Shown here in pieces: positions 36,313 through 44,859 of a stretch of 44,859 nucleotides of DNA. Source of the DNA: Burkholderiaceae bacterium (GTDB taxonomy: Bacteria > Pseudomonadota > Gammaproteobacteria > Burkholderiales > Burkholderiaceae_B); the NCBI GenBank assembly GCA_017857895.1, contig JAFMCG010000005.1, positions 1 to 44,859 on the forward strand. The letters are read 5' to 3'. The stretch's first letter is position 1. Each line of letters opens with the position of its first letter. A model generated the notes under the pieces. It ran no database searches and had not been told where the DNA came from. It saw only the letters and a program-made list of their open reading frames with translations. The translations under genes and the position numbers were made by a program.

Positions 36313-37194
36313 ATGACTTGGTTGATTGCGGGCTTTGGTGATCTGGGACGTGAAATGGCTGACAACATGCAAGCTGACCCTGATCTGGCTGGCGAGACGG
36401 TCCTAGCCCTCAGACGCCATATCCCCAAACCAGAACTCACCGCTGCAAATACGAATTTATCCAATGTGCGTTGGTTACAAGCTGACTTACTAGACCTCAA
36501 CTCCCTGCACAAATTACCAACAGGTATTACCCATGTGGTGTTTTGTGCCACACCAGACCAACGCGACGAAGCCAGCTATCAAGCAACGTATTTTCAAGGC
36601 TTAAAAAACTTACTACAAGCCCTCAAAGACACGGGCAACACTCAGGCTCGCGTGTTATTCGTATCTTCGACGGCGGTCTACGGCGCTGAGCAAGCGGGAT
36701 GGCTTGACGAGACTAGCGCCCCTGAGCCCAGCGGTTTTAACGGTCGGGTGCTGCTTCAGGCCGAGCGTGAACTCATCAAGCGATGGCCAGACCCCTTGAT
36801 TTTGCGGTTGTCTGGCATCTATGGGCCAAATCGCGTGTTTTTACTCAAACAATTGCTCGCAGGTGCGGCCTCAGTGCCCGCTTCTGAGGCGTACTGGGCC
36901 AACCGCATTCATGTCAGTGATGCCGCCTTGGCGGTCATTCACCTGCTTAAGCGTAAACACTTAACGGGCACTTACATCGGCACTGACAGCACGCCCGTGC
37001 CACTTAAGACGCTTTACGGTGATTTGGCTGCTGCCATTGGGGCACCTTCACCTAGAGAAGGACTTCCCTCACCCATGATGGGCAAAAAGCGTCTTTCGAA
37101 TCAAAAGCTATGCGAGAGCGGTTTCACGTTTCAATGGCCTGATTGTCGCCAAGGGTATGCCGCAATCTTGGCTAACGAAAACTGGCGCGATTGA
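36313..37194 (+). CDS. NAD(P)-dependent epimerase/dehydratase family protein, YeeZ-like
   Basis: 293 aa atypical SDR. The nucleotide-binding motif GFGDLGRE is at the N-terminus, followed by VFCATPD, FVSSTAVYG and LRLSGIYGPNR. The Tyr-xxx-Lys catalytic pair of classical SDRs is not seen: where it is expected there is NGRVLLQAE, as in YeeZ-type proteins, which may bind nucleotide without known catalysis. The function is unknown. It ends 11 bases from the convergent greB gene. Confidence 0.78.
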   Translation: MTWLIAGFGDLGREMADNMQADPDLAGETVLALRRHIPKPELTAANTNLSNVRWLQADLLDLNSLHKLPTGITHVVFCATPDQRDEASYQATYFQGLKNLLQALKDTGNTQARVLFVSSTAVYGAEQAGWLDETSAPEPSGFNGRVLLQAERELIKRWPDPLILRLSGIYGPNRVFLLKQLLAGAASVPASEAYWANRIHVSDAALAVIHLLKRKHLTGTYIGTDSTPVPLKTLYGDLAAAIGAPSPREGLPSPMMGKKRLSNQKLCESGFTFQWPDCRQGYAAILANENWRD

Positions 37195-37205
37195 TTGGTT
37201 TTGCA

Positions 37206-37700
37206 CTAAATCAACTCACTATCGACGTAAATGACTTCAATGATGTCTAGCGTCTGCAGTCCAGTGGGACTTTCTAAGGTTACGGTATCGCCTTCGCGAG
37301 ACTTTAAAAGAGCACGCGCGACAGGTGAAACCCAACTGATGTGGCCATTAAGGGGATCGACTTCGTCAACACCAACGATCTTGATGCGCACGGATTGGCC
37401 CGTCTGATCGATGTAGTGCACTGTCGCCCCAAAAAACACCTGATCTTGACCCGCTTGATCGGCTGGATCCACCACATGCGCGACTTCCAACCGTTTGGTT
37501 AAGAACCGCATGCGCCGATCGATTTCTCGTAAGCGTTTTTTGCCATAAATGTAGTCACCGTTTTCTGATCGATCACCGTTCGACGCCGCCCAAGAAACAA
37601 TTTGAACCACCGAAGGTCGCTCAACTTTAATCAACTGCGCGAGCTCCATGCGCATGGCCTCGTAGCCTTGGCGAGTCAGGTAGTTTGTCTCTGAGCTCAT
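37206..37700 (-). CDS. greB: Transcript cleavage factor GreB
   Basis: 164 aa factor that enters the RNA polymerase secondary channel and triggers cleavage of backtracked RNA. An N-terminal coiled coil carries the acidic tip region GDRSENGDYIYGKKRL, the GreB-type signature with EIDRRM following it; the C-terminal globular domain includes ARALLKSREGDTVTL. The start overlaps the stop of the upstream PHP gene by four bases. It is the last gene of the long minus-strand run that starts with lolC. Confidence 0.93.
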   Translation of the reverse strand: MSSETNYLTRQGYEAMRMELAQLIKVERPSVVQIVSWAASNGDRSENGDYIYGKKRLREIDRRMRFLTKRLEVAHVVDPADQAGQDQVFFGATVHYIDQTGQSVRIKIVGVDEVDPLNGHISWVSPVARALLKSREGDTVTLESPTGLQTLDIIEVIYVDSELI

Positions 37701-38578
37701 GCCAAGCGAGCCTCAATTGCAGGCGCGTGCCAGACGGGCGTCAGGTCTTGATGCAAGAAAGGCACCTCACCAAGGTCACAACGGCTTTCTTTGGGCCCAT
37801 GAAAATCCGATCCCGTCGAGGCCAGAAAACCGTAGTGTTTGGCCACATCACCGTACGTTTGAAACTGCCCTGGGTTGTGACTACCCGTGTTGACTTCAAT
37901 GGCCTGGCCACCGAGATCCTTAAAGGCTGTAAAAAGCCCGTCGAACTGCAACTCGGTATAAAGATAACGACCCGGGTGCGCAATCACCGCCACGCCACTG
38001 GCGGCATGAATCCAACCGAGCGCTTGTTCCAAGGTTGGCCACACGGTTGGCACAAACGCGGCACCATCGTCTTTTAGATATTGATCAAACACCGCTTGCA
38101 TGTGACTAAACTGACCGGTCTGAACCAAGTGACGCGCAAAGTGTGTGCGGCTGATTAAGCCCGGATTACCCGCCACACGCAACGCGCCCTCATAGGTGCC
38201 CGGATACCCCAAGTCGCTAAAACGTTGGCCCATGCCTTTGGCACGGTCAATTCGCTGCTGCCTGATCGCGGCCAAACCACCGAGAAGCGCAGGGTGCGCA
38301 TCATCAATGCCAAGCCCAACCACGTGCAATGTGCGCCCAGCCCAAGTCACTGATATTTCAACACCCGCCAGAAATGGCAAGTTAAGCGACTGAGCGACTT
38401 GACGGGCCACCGCCACACCGGTAACCTCATCATGGTCGGTCAAGGCCCAAAGCTCAACCCCGTTTGCACTCGCGCGCCGAGCCAAATCCGCGGGTTCAAG
38501 CACACCGTCCGATATGTTTGAGTGACAATGCAGGTCAGCGCGCTGCATGGATTGGATTTTTTTTGATTCAGTTGGCAT
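37697..38578 (-). CDS. PHP-domain phosphoesterase (RNase AM/YciV-like)
   Basis: 293 aa from ATG 38578. PHP metal-binding motifs are complete: DLHCHSNISDG, TDHDEVTG, GVEIS, IAHPGRY and TGSDFHGP, giving the usual trinuclear site. The closest characterised type is E. coli YciV (RNase AM), a 5'-3' exoribonuclease that also trims rRNA 5' ends, but other PHP phosphatases are possible. ATG 38578 overlaps the upstream hydrolase gene by 11 bases; an ATG at 38548 directly before the PHP domain is an alternative, and neither has a good binding site. A four-base overlap leads into greB. Confidence 0.86.
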   Translation of the reverse strand: MPTESKKIQSMQRADLHCHSNISDGVLEPADLARRASANGVELWALTDHDEVTGVAVARQVAQSLNLPFLAGVEISVTWAGRTLHVVGLGIDDAHPALLGGLAAIRQQRIDRAKGMGQRFSDLGYPGTYEGALRVAGNPGLISRTHFARHLVQTGQFSHMQAVFDQYLKDDGAAFVPTVWPTLEQALGWIHAASGVAVIAHPGRYLYTELQFDGLFTAFKDLGGQAIEVNTGSHNPGQFQTYGDVAKHYGFLASTGSDFHGPKESRCDLGEVPFLHQDLTPVWHAPAIEARLA

Positions 38579-39500
38579 CAATAAACTCAACCACCGTTTG
38601 GATTTGATCTTCAACAATTAAGCTGGGGGCATGACCCACGCCAGCAAAATCAACCGCACGCGCCTGCGGGTTGGCCTGGAGCATCGTTTTTACCGTTGCT
38701 TCAGAAAGCAGGTCAGATTGCGCCCCGTGCAGAATCAATGTCGGCGAATTCACACACGCGTAAGCACCCCATAGCATTTGCTCTCCTTGCGCCATGAGCT
38801 CTTGGCTGACGGTGGCAAAGGCCATCGCAATACCAGGATCGTAATGTTTGACCCATCGCCCATCACGTGGCACAAAATAATGGCGCGTGAGACTTGCCCA
38901 TTGCTCATCGGTATGCGGCCCAAATGAAGCGGCTGTTTGCTTCATGTACTGGACAGACGACTCAAAGCTATCAAACTGTAAATCTTCAGCCAGATACTGG
39001 CCAATACGCGCCAACGACATGGGTTCTATTTTTGGTCCAACGTCATTTAGCACCAACCGCGAGATTGGCACCACGGGTTCGGCAATGCTAGCGCTCAGTC
39101 GTGCCGGTGGCGTTACCCTAAGTCGTGGATTGGATTGCGCCACCATGGCGGCGTAACTCAAAGCAATCAGGCCACCCATCGATGTGCCCACCCAGTGCAG
39201 GGTTTTGGGTTGAAGGCGTGCCAGCAAAGCAACCATATCAGCGGTGTACTGCGGCACGGCATACCCCAAGGGTTGAGACAACCAATCCGATAACCCGCGG
39301 CCCACAACATCAGGGCAAACCACACGGAAGCGCTTGGCCAATCGCAATGCCAAAGCATCGAAGTCACGCCCCGTGCGGGTCAAGCCGTGAACGCATAGCA
39401 CCACGTCTTGGTTATCTGGGTCACCCCACTCGTAGTAAGCCATGCGGTGCAAACCGCTCGGACTCACACAAGCCAATGAATTCACGCGCACAGCCGTCAT
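38568..39500 (-). CDS. Alpha/beta hydrolase
   Basis: 310 aa. The alpha/beta hydrolase fold shows LCVHGLTRTG as the oxyanion loop, the nucleophile elbow GTSMGG, an Asp in the late strand LILHGAQSD, and His in GVGHAPS. There is an insertion or lid in the middle (residues about 140-230). The substrate is unknown; esterase or C-C hydrolase roles are typical. It is 24 bases after comEC and overlaps the PHP gene by 11 bases. Confidence 0.83.
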   Translation of the reverse strand: MTAVRVNSLACVSPSGLHRMAYYEWGDPDNQDVVLCVHGLTRTGRDFDALALRLAKRFRVVCPDVVGRGLSDWLSQPLGYAVPQYTADMVALLARLQPKTLHWVGTSMGGLIALSYAAMVAQSNPRLRVTPPARLSASIAEPVVPISRLVLNDVGPKIEPMSLARIGQYLAEDLQFDSFESSVQYMKQTAASFGPHTDEQWASLTRHYFVPRDGRWVKHYDPGIAMAFATVSQELMAQGEQMLWGAYACVNSPTLILHGAQSDLLSEATVKTMLQANPQARAVDFAGVGHAPSLIVEDQIQTVVEFIDAN

Positions 39501-39524
39501 GGGAAAGCCCCCTGATCTAAAACA

Positions 39525-41945
39525 TCATTCTAGGGCATCAGCCCTCAAATGGGGGTGCTGACCGTGCCAGTGACGTCGTCTTTGATTGGCCACCGATCGC
39601 ACCTGCAGCGTCTTGGCGATTGAGTCGAACTGCATGGCGCCGTGATGCGCCGAAACCCAGGTCTGCGTGCCCAAGGCTTGCCAACGTTCAATAACCGATT
39701 GGTGGGGATGACCAAATCGGTTGTGGTGCCCGGCTTGCGCGACAGCATGTTTGGCTTGGCTCCACGCTACAAACGACTCACTTGAACCCGTTCGTGAGCC
39801 GTGGTGCGGCATGCTGATGACATCAATTGCCATCGGCCCACGACTGGCCTGCGCAGCAATGATTTGGCTCTCAGCAACCGCATCAATGTCTCCCGTCAGA
39901 AGGGCTGAATGCCAACGGCCCGTGATCAACAAAACACAACCACAGCGATTTCGTAAAGCCCCTTTCAAAGACTGCTGGGCGCAATTATCCAACGGGTAAA
40001 GGAACTCAAACCGAACCCCATCCTCGGTCCAAGCTTGATCGCTACGACAAGGTGTCGCTTGTGCCAAGCCTGAGCCGATCAACGCAGACACCGAGCGCTG
40101 CGCTTGCAGCGTTTCTAAGCCACCCACATGGTCACTGTCAGGGTGAGAGATGACGACCCGATCCAAGTCCATAATTCCTCGAGCCTTCAGCTCAGTCAAC
40201 ACCACGCGCTGCACGGCATCAACAGCACCAAACCGCCAACCCGTGTCAAACAACAAGGTCTTGGTATTGGTTTGCAGCAAAGCCGAGCCACCCTGCCCGA
40301 CATCAAACACGGTCAACTGCCAACCACCCACGGGTGGCGATGACGGTCGATACAGCAAACCCGCAAGCATCACCCCGTAACCAAGCCCGCGCCAACGCGT
40401 GGGCGGTAGACAGACCGCTGCCATCACACCGAGCAAACCCAGAACCAACCAAATGAGCGGCATGGCACTGACTTCAACGGCCAACCACTCGAAACCCGCT
40501 AGCCAACGCACCGGACGCAACGACCAATAAAGACTTTCGTGGGCCAACCACGCCAAGGGCGATAGCCAAACATCGGGCAACGGTAATAGGCATGACGCTG
40601 ACAGCATCAGCGCCAAGGGCGTAGCCACAAACGTAATCCAAGGAATAGCCCATGCGTTAGCGGGCATGGATGCAAATGACACTTGATGAAACAAGTAAGC
40701 CAATATCGGTGTTGTGCCAATGGTCATGACCCATTGCAAATGAGCGGCTGTCATCATTACCCGACCAAACCGTTGCCAACGCGTCTGTGCGACTGAGCGC
40801 CATTGCGGGGCTTGTTCGGCAATCACAATCAACGTGGTCACGGCTGCAAAGGACAACCAGAACCCCGTGGACAACACTGACCAAGGATCAAGCACTGTCA
40901 TGATTGCCGCTGCCCAAGCAACCGCCTGATAGCCACTGAGCGGCAACCGGCCACTGAGGCCAATCGCTGCACAGACCAACATAAAAAATGTTCGCTGTGC
41001 CGGCACGCCCCAACCCGCCAAAAGACAATAAAAGAAAGCCACCACGACGGCTGACCAAACAAACACCAACCGCGTTGGCCACGACTCACTTAATGGCCGC
41101 GATCGCCAACTCAAACGCCGATACAAACCCACCACCAGACCGGCACCGAGCGCAGCGATCAGCGTCACATGTGATCCACTGATCGAGACCAAATGGGTGA
41201 TGCCCGTGGTATTGAAAACTTTCCAATCGTCAGCTGACACCCCTTGTTGATCACCGATGGCTAGGGCAATCATGACCGGGGCCTCTGGCTGGTCTTTAAG
41301 TAGGCGTAACATGCGCGCACGAATGTGACTGCGAACACGCACCACCCACAACCGGGGGTCCCAAGCGCTCGCATCGGCTAGACGCTCAGGCTGACCACGA
41401 ACAGTGGCTGTGGCAAGCACCCCTTTTTCAAATAACCAACCGGCTGTATCGAATCCGTGGGCATTCATCCGCCCGCGTGGTGACCTAAAACGCAAGGCCA
41501 TGCGCCAACGCTGTCCTGGCTCTAGTGCATTGGCGCACGCACCGGTACATGCCCCTGGCCAGTCCACCAAAACCCGTTCGGGCCAGCGTGCTGGGTTGGC
41601 GTCAATCTGCCCGATAAAACGCACACCGCCATCGACTTGTTCGGGCAATGCCGTCAATATCACGGTCACTCTCGTTACTTTATTTTCCTCAGCGGGGTGC
41701 AAGGCTTGCGCGAGCCTCACGTCAGCACGCCAACTCGCCCAAAGAATAGCCATCAAAAGCAATGCCAAGGCAAGCAGCATGGGTCTTAAAGCTGATAAGC
41801 CTCGCGCCAAAGCCAAAGCCATTAGGCAAAGGATTAGGATCAAGCCAACGATGGCCAAACGCCATGCAGCAGTGGGTAACTCAGGCAAGCGTTGGACGAC
41901 AATCACGCCACCCACCCAAACCAAGGGGTACAAGGTATTTCGCAT
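39525..41945 (-). CDS. comEC: DNA internalization competence protein ComEC/Rec2
   Basis: 806 aa inner-membrane channel for single-stranded DNA in natural transformation. N-terminal helices (about 5-70) precede the OB-like soluble region; the Competence domain (about 225-500) begins with ALAIGDQQGVSADDW and SISGSHVTL. The C-terminal metallo-beta-lactamase-like domain, often missing in short forms, is present: VFDVGQGGS at 546-554, HPDSDHVGG at 601-609 and LTGDIDAV later, with a further histidine pair in MPHHGS. It is thus a full-length ComEC that could keep nuclease activity. It is embedded between tatD and a hydrolase gene in a housekeeping run. Competence itself needs other genes not in this window. 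Confidence 0.93.
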   Translation of the reverse strand: MRNTLYPLVWVGGVIVVQRLPELPTAAWRLAIVGLILILCLMALALARGLSALRPMLLALALLLMAILWASWRADVRLAQALHPAEENKVTRVTVILTALPEQVDGGVRFIGQIDANPARWPERVLVDWPGACTGACANALEPGQRWRMALRFRSPRGRMNAHGFDTAGWLFEKGVLATATVRGQPERLADASAWDPRLWVVRVRSHIRARMLRLLKDQPEAPVMIALAIGDQQGVSADDWKVFNTTGITHLVSISGSHVTLIAALGAGLVVGLYRRLSWRSRPLSESWPTRLVFVWSAVVVAFFYCLLAGWGVPAQRTFFMLVCAAIGLSGRLPLSGYQAVAWAAAIMTVLDPWSVLSTGFWLSFAAVTTLIVIAEQAPQWRSVAQTRWQRFGRVMMTAAHLQWVMTIGTTPILAYLFHQVSFASMPANAWAIPWITFVATPLALMLSASCLLPLPDVWLSPLAWLAHESLYWSLRPVRWLAGFEWLAVEVSAMPLIWLVLGLLGVMAAVCLPPTRWRGLGYGVMLAGLLYRPSSPPVGGWQLTVFDVGQGGSALLQTNTKTLLFDTGWRFGAVDAVQRVVLTELKARGIMDLDRVVISHPDSDHVGGLETLQAQRSVSALIGSGLAQATPCRSDQAWTEDGVRFEFLYPLDNCAQQSLKGALRNRCGCVLLITGRWHSALLTGDIDAVAESQIIAAQASRGPMAIDVISMPHHGSRTGSSESFVAWSQAKHAVAQAGHHNRFGHPHQSVIERWQALGTQTWVSAHHGAMQFDSIAKTLQVRSVANQRRRHWHGQHPHLRADALE

Positions 41946-42067
41946 GGCGACTCAATATCAAAACAGATCCGTGAAAGGGTCTGCAAGACTGCCCGCGAAT
42001 GGCTAGCGATTCAATACGTGTGTTCCGCATGAAACAAAAGGTGGTTAATGCTCAGGACAGCGCGAGA

Positions 42068-42916
42068 CTAAATGACAACTGAGGGGCGGGGCCAAATCTT
42101 GGCCAATTTGGATAGCCGGTTGAACGTGGCTTGCGCGGTTTGATTGATCACGACGTCGACCGACACCCCGCGTAATTGCGCGAGACAGGCGGCGATCTGA
42201 GCGACTTCAGCGGGTTCGTTGCGCTGCCCTTTGGTGAGCCATGACGGCCCAATATCGGGCGCATCGGTTTCAAGAACCAAGTCACTGAGTGACAGTTCTG
42301 TGGCCAGGCGTCTGATTTGAAGCGCACGGGTAAATGTCAAGGCACCCCCCATGCCAAGGGCGAAACCCAAGTCGATAAATTGCTCGGCTTGCTGAAAACT
42401 GCCATTAAAAGCGTGCGCCAGACCACCAATGGGTGGCATGCGGCGCAACCATTTAAGCAACTCATCTTGCGAGCGACGCACGTGCAACAAAACCGGCAAA
42501 TCAAATGACTGTGCCAATGCCAACTGCTCGCGATAGAAGTGGATCTGTTCTTCGCGTGCGACACCCTCACGAATGGATTCCACAAAAAAATCCAAACCAA
42601 TTTCACCCACCGCAACCAACCGTGGATCGTCTCGGTGTTGCTCTAAAAATTCAGCCAAGACTTTCAAATCTGCGCGTTCAGACCGCGCCACAAAAAGCGG
42701 ATGAATACCAACCGCATAAGCCCCAATTGGCATGGTATGGGCCATGTCGCGCACCACAGAAAAATTAGACCGATGAACAGCTGGAATTAGCAAACCACCA
42801 AGCCCCACGGCCTGTGCACGCGCGATAACCGCCTCACGGTCTGAATCAAACTCACCCGCATCCAAATGACAGTGGGTGTCAAATAACGGCGAGATGACGC
42901 CATTAAAGCCCTGCAT
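42068..42916 (-). CDS. tatD: TatD-family metal-dependent DNase
   Basis: 282 aa from ATG 42916. Metal-binding residues of the TatD TIM barrel are clear: FDTHCHLD at the N-terminus, GEIGLDF, VLLHVR, GLAHAFNGS and ETDAPDIGP. TatD proteins have 3'-5' DNase activity and are linked to DNA repair and fragmentation; some relatives (YcfH) have unknown roles. ATG 42916 overlaps lolD by 14 bases; ATG 42937 or 42976 would add residues and have no better binding site. It is downstream of lolD, as in the E. coli-like lolCDE-tatD region. Confidence 0.88.
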   Translation of the reverse strand: MQGFNGVISPLFDTHCHLDAGEFDSDREAVIARAQAVGLGGLLIPAVHRSNFSVVRDMAHTMPIGAYAVGIHPLFVARSERADLKVLAEFLEQHRDDPRLVAVGEIGLDFFVESIREGVAREEQIHFYREQLALAQSFDLPVLLHVRRSQDELLKWLRRMPPIGGLAHAFNGSFQQAEQFIDLGFALGMGGALTFTRALQIRRLATELSLSDLVLETDAPDIGPSWLTKGQRNEPAEVAQIAACLAQLRGVSVDVVINQTAQATFNRLSKLAKIWPRPSVVI

Positions 42917-43634
42917 TGATTTGTCGGGTGGTGTCATTAGGAGGGTTGCTGGTTCCAAGCGGCGCCAAGTGGCCATCGACCATGGTGAGCTGTCGGTCGG
43001 CTTTGCTCGCGAGTGTTAAGTCATGGGTCACCAAAACCAAAGCCGTACCAAATTGATCACGAACATTGGCAATCAGCTCAAATACCTGTTGAGCGGTTTC
43101 GCGATCAAGATTACCCGTTGGCTCATCGGCCAATACACAGATTGGCTTGGTCACTAAGGCGCGAGCCAAGGCCACCCGTTGGCGTTCGCCGCCCGATAGC
43201 TGCCCCGGAAAATGTGAGGCTCGAGCAGCCAAACCCATGGCGTGCAACAGGGGTTCGGCTTGCGCGCGCGCGGTGGCCAACGATTGGCCACGCACAATCA
43301 AAGGCATGGCCACATTATCGAGCGCGTCAAACTCACCCAACAAGTGGTGAAACTGATACACAAACCCCAAGTGTTTGTTGCGCAATGCACTGCGGGCCGT
43401 TTCGCCTAATGAAGAAACCGCCACATCTTGGATAAAAATCTCACCGGCGTCAGGCCGATCAAGCAACCCCAAGCAATGCAATAAAGTACTTTTACCCGAG
43501 CCAGACGAACCAATGATGGCCACCGTTTCGGCGCGCGCGACGTGCAAGTCGACTTGCTTTAAAACGTCCACTCGGCGATCACCATCATTGAAGTGGCGAC
43601 AAAGGCCTTGAACTTTCAGTACGCTATCAGTCAT
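42903..43634 (-). CDS. lolD: Lipoprotein-releasing system ATP-binding protein LolD
   Basis: 243 aa ATPase that powers release of lipoproteins from the inner membrane to LolA. Walker A GSSGSGKST, ABC signature LSGGERQR, Walker B VLADEPTG and the Lol-type FVYQFHHLL Q-loop are intact. The start at 43634 overlaps the stop of lolC by eight bases; a longer frame to 43694 is unlikely because the family begins with a short lead like MTDSVLKVQG. Together with lolC it should form the complex needed for outer-membrane lipoprotein export, including NlpD. Confidence 0.94.
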   Translation of the reverse strand: MTDSVLKVQGLCRHFNDGDRRVDVLKQVDLHVARAETVAIIGSSGSGKSTLLHCLGLLDRPDAGEIFIQDVAVSSLGETARSALRNKHLGFVYQFHHLLGEFDALDNVAMPLIVRGQSLATARAQAEPLLHAMGLAARASHFPGQLSGGERQRVALARALVTKPICVLADEPTGNLDRETAQQVFELIANVRDQFGTALVLVTHDLTLASKADRQLTMVDGHLAPLGTSNPPNDTTRQINAGL

Positions 43635-44859
43635 GTCGTAACACCTGTGCAGGCTCAAGCCTTGACGCACGCCAACTTGGATAAAGCGTGGCAAGCAGTG
43701 ACATCACCAAGGACGTTACGGCAATTAACACCATGTCAGCAATTTGAGGGTCCGTTGGCAAACTCGAAATAAAGTAAATCTCTTGAGCCAAAAACTGCAG
43801 CCCGAGCATTCTTTCAATAGCCGGCACCAGCACATCAACGTTGTACGCCACTAAAGCGCCAAAAATGACACCTAAGGCGGTGCCGATGATGCCAATCAAT
43901 GCGCCTTGAATCAGAAAAATCCGTGCAATTTTTCCTGGCGTGGCGCCCAAGCTACGCAAGATGGCAATGTCTGACTGTTTGTCTTTGACGGCCATGACTT
44001 GAGAGGACAGCAGGTTAAAAGCCGCCACAGCCACAATCAACGCCAAAATCAGAAACATCATGCGTTTTTCTGTTTGAACAGCAGCAAACCAAGTTCGGTT
44101 ATTGCGCGACCAGTCCGCTGACAGCACCCCGCGCGGCAAGATGGCCCCAAGCTCATTGGACACGCGCGGTGCGACATGCATATCGGCGATACGCAATCGC
44201 ACGCCAGCCGTACCCGTGTCACGAAACAATCGGGCGGCGTCTTGGGCTTGCGCAAAAACCAAGGAACTGTCGTATTCATAATGGCCGGAGCGATAAATGC
44301 CGACCACCGTGAACTGACGCATGCGCGGCGTAAAGCCGGCAGGACTCACACTGCCTTGTGGGGCGAGCACCATCACGGTCTGCCCTACGGTGGTGTTGAG
44401 TAAATTGGCCAAGGTGTCACCAATCACCAACCCAAAGCCACCGGGCACAAGCGCAGTGAGATTGCCTTGCACCATTTGGCCACTCAAACTTGATACACCG
44501 TCCTCAAGTGTGGGATCAATGCCTCGCAACTGAACCCCACGCAAGTTTTGTCCACGCATCACGATGGCAGGAGCTGCCACAAAGGGCGCTGACCCAATCA
44601 CATTGGCATTGGTCTTGGCCACAGCTGAGAGCTCATCAAAGCGTTCGAGCACCCGCTCTGGGGTTTCGCTGGGCACAAATAATTCGATGTGCGGCAAAAC
44701 TGACAACATCCTGTCCCTAACATCACGCTGAAAACCGTTCATGACTGACAGCACCACAATCAGTGCTGCCACGCCCAAAGCAATGCCCACCATCGACATG
44801 GCCGCGACAAACGAGACGAACTTGTCGCGTCCCGAACCAGCCGCGCCGCGCCGAGTCAA
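43627..44859 (-). CDS. lolC: Lipoprotein-releasing system membrane protein LolC/LolE, 5' end outside window
   Basis: 410 residues visible, running to the right edge. The gene begins outside the window: the usual N-terminus precedes the first helix, so about 20-25 residues are missing. Topology fits the FtsX/MacB type: helix 1 (FVSFVAAMSMVGIALGVAAL), a periplasmic domain (about 55-260), then three helices with RSLGATPGKIARIF as the ATPase-coupling loop. LolC and LolE are alike; a single protein may serve both jobs in many betaproteobacteria. It is translationally linked to lolD. Confidence 0.92.
   Translation of the reverse strand: MTRRGAAGSGRDKFVSFVAAMSMVGIALGVAALIVVLSVMNGFQRDVRDRMLSVLPHIELFVPSETPERVLERFDELSAVAKTNANVIGSAPFVAAPAIVMRGQNLRGVQLRGIDPTLEDGVSSLSGQMVQGNLTALVPGGFGLVIGDTLANLLNTTVGQTVMVLAPQGSVSPAGFTPRMRQFTVVGIYRSGHYEYDSSLVFAQAQDAARLFRDTGTAGVRLRIADMHVAPRVSNELGAILPRGVLSADWSRNNRTWFAAVQTEKRMMFLILALIVAVAAFNLLSSQVMAVKDKQSDIAILRSLGATPGKIARIFLIQGALIGIIGTALGVIFGALVAYNVDVLVPAIERMLGLQFLAQEIYFISSLPTDPQIADMVLIAVTSLVMSLLATLYPSWRASRLEPAQVLRHD

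Overview
The window looks like a stretch of chromosome from a betaproteobacterium, most likely Burkholderiales near Alcaligenaceae (Bordetella/Orrella-like). This rests on the gene families and their local order: gmk-rpoZ-spoT, surE-pcm-nlpD, nadE-glnB, lolC-lolD-tatD-comEC, and a glnB and argH that read like those of Bordetella relatives. GC is moderate by eye. No tRNA, rRNA, CRISPR array or complete mobile element was seen, and nearly all DNA is coding.

Layout. 1-3.8 kb: the end of a VanZ-like gene, a short decayed segment, a 2-hydroxyacid dehydrogenase and a sugar-acid dehydratase of the enolase superfamily (probably one catabolic unit), then a secreted SGNH hydrolase closed by a strong terminator. 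3.8-6.5 kb: an accessory island with about 700 bases of AT-rich eroded DNA, a complete hipBA toxin-antitoxin operon with four matching ATCC-N6-GGAT operators, and the C-terminal stump of an IS30-family transposase. 6.5-12.2 kb: an SDR enzyme, gmk-rpoZ-spoT (purine nucleotide metabolism and stringent response), and an amidase. 12.3-15.8 kb: divergent ybbA/tesA with overlapping start codons, then ppiD. 15.9-19.3 kb: rlmJ, an RsuA/RluF-type pseudouridine synthase, ubiC and an MFS exporter. 19.3-24.5 kb: cytoplasmic-type gamma-glutamyltransferase, P-II protein, nadE and argH.

24.5-28.9 kb: a five-gene minus-strand unit, surE-pcm-nlpD-exonuclease-rlmD. The place where many proteobacteria carry rpoS holds an exonuclease gene, and rlmD appears to lack a canonical start codon. 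29-34.6 kb: plsY, tsaD, an AGCS amino-acid symporter, ldcA, tadA and a HAD phosphatase. 34.8-37.2 kb: a plus-strand run of histidine phosphatase, methyltransferase and YeeZ-like SDR. 37.2-44.9 kb: a long minus-strand run lolC(partial)-lolD-tatD-comEC-hydrolase-PHP phosphoesterase-greB with short overlaps, suggesting one transcription unit that mixes lipoprotein export, DNA uptake, RNA processing and transcript cleavage functions.

Most of the window is conserved housekeeping DNA. The parts that best repay a second look are the hipBA island with its operator array, the rlmD start, the missing rpoS, the near-absence of terminators at tail-to-tail gene junctions, and the decayed segments at 305-606 and 3.9-4.5 kb. 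I found no convincing evidence for a wholly new system.
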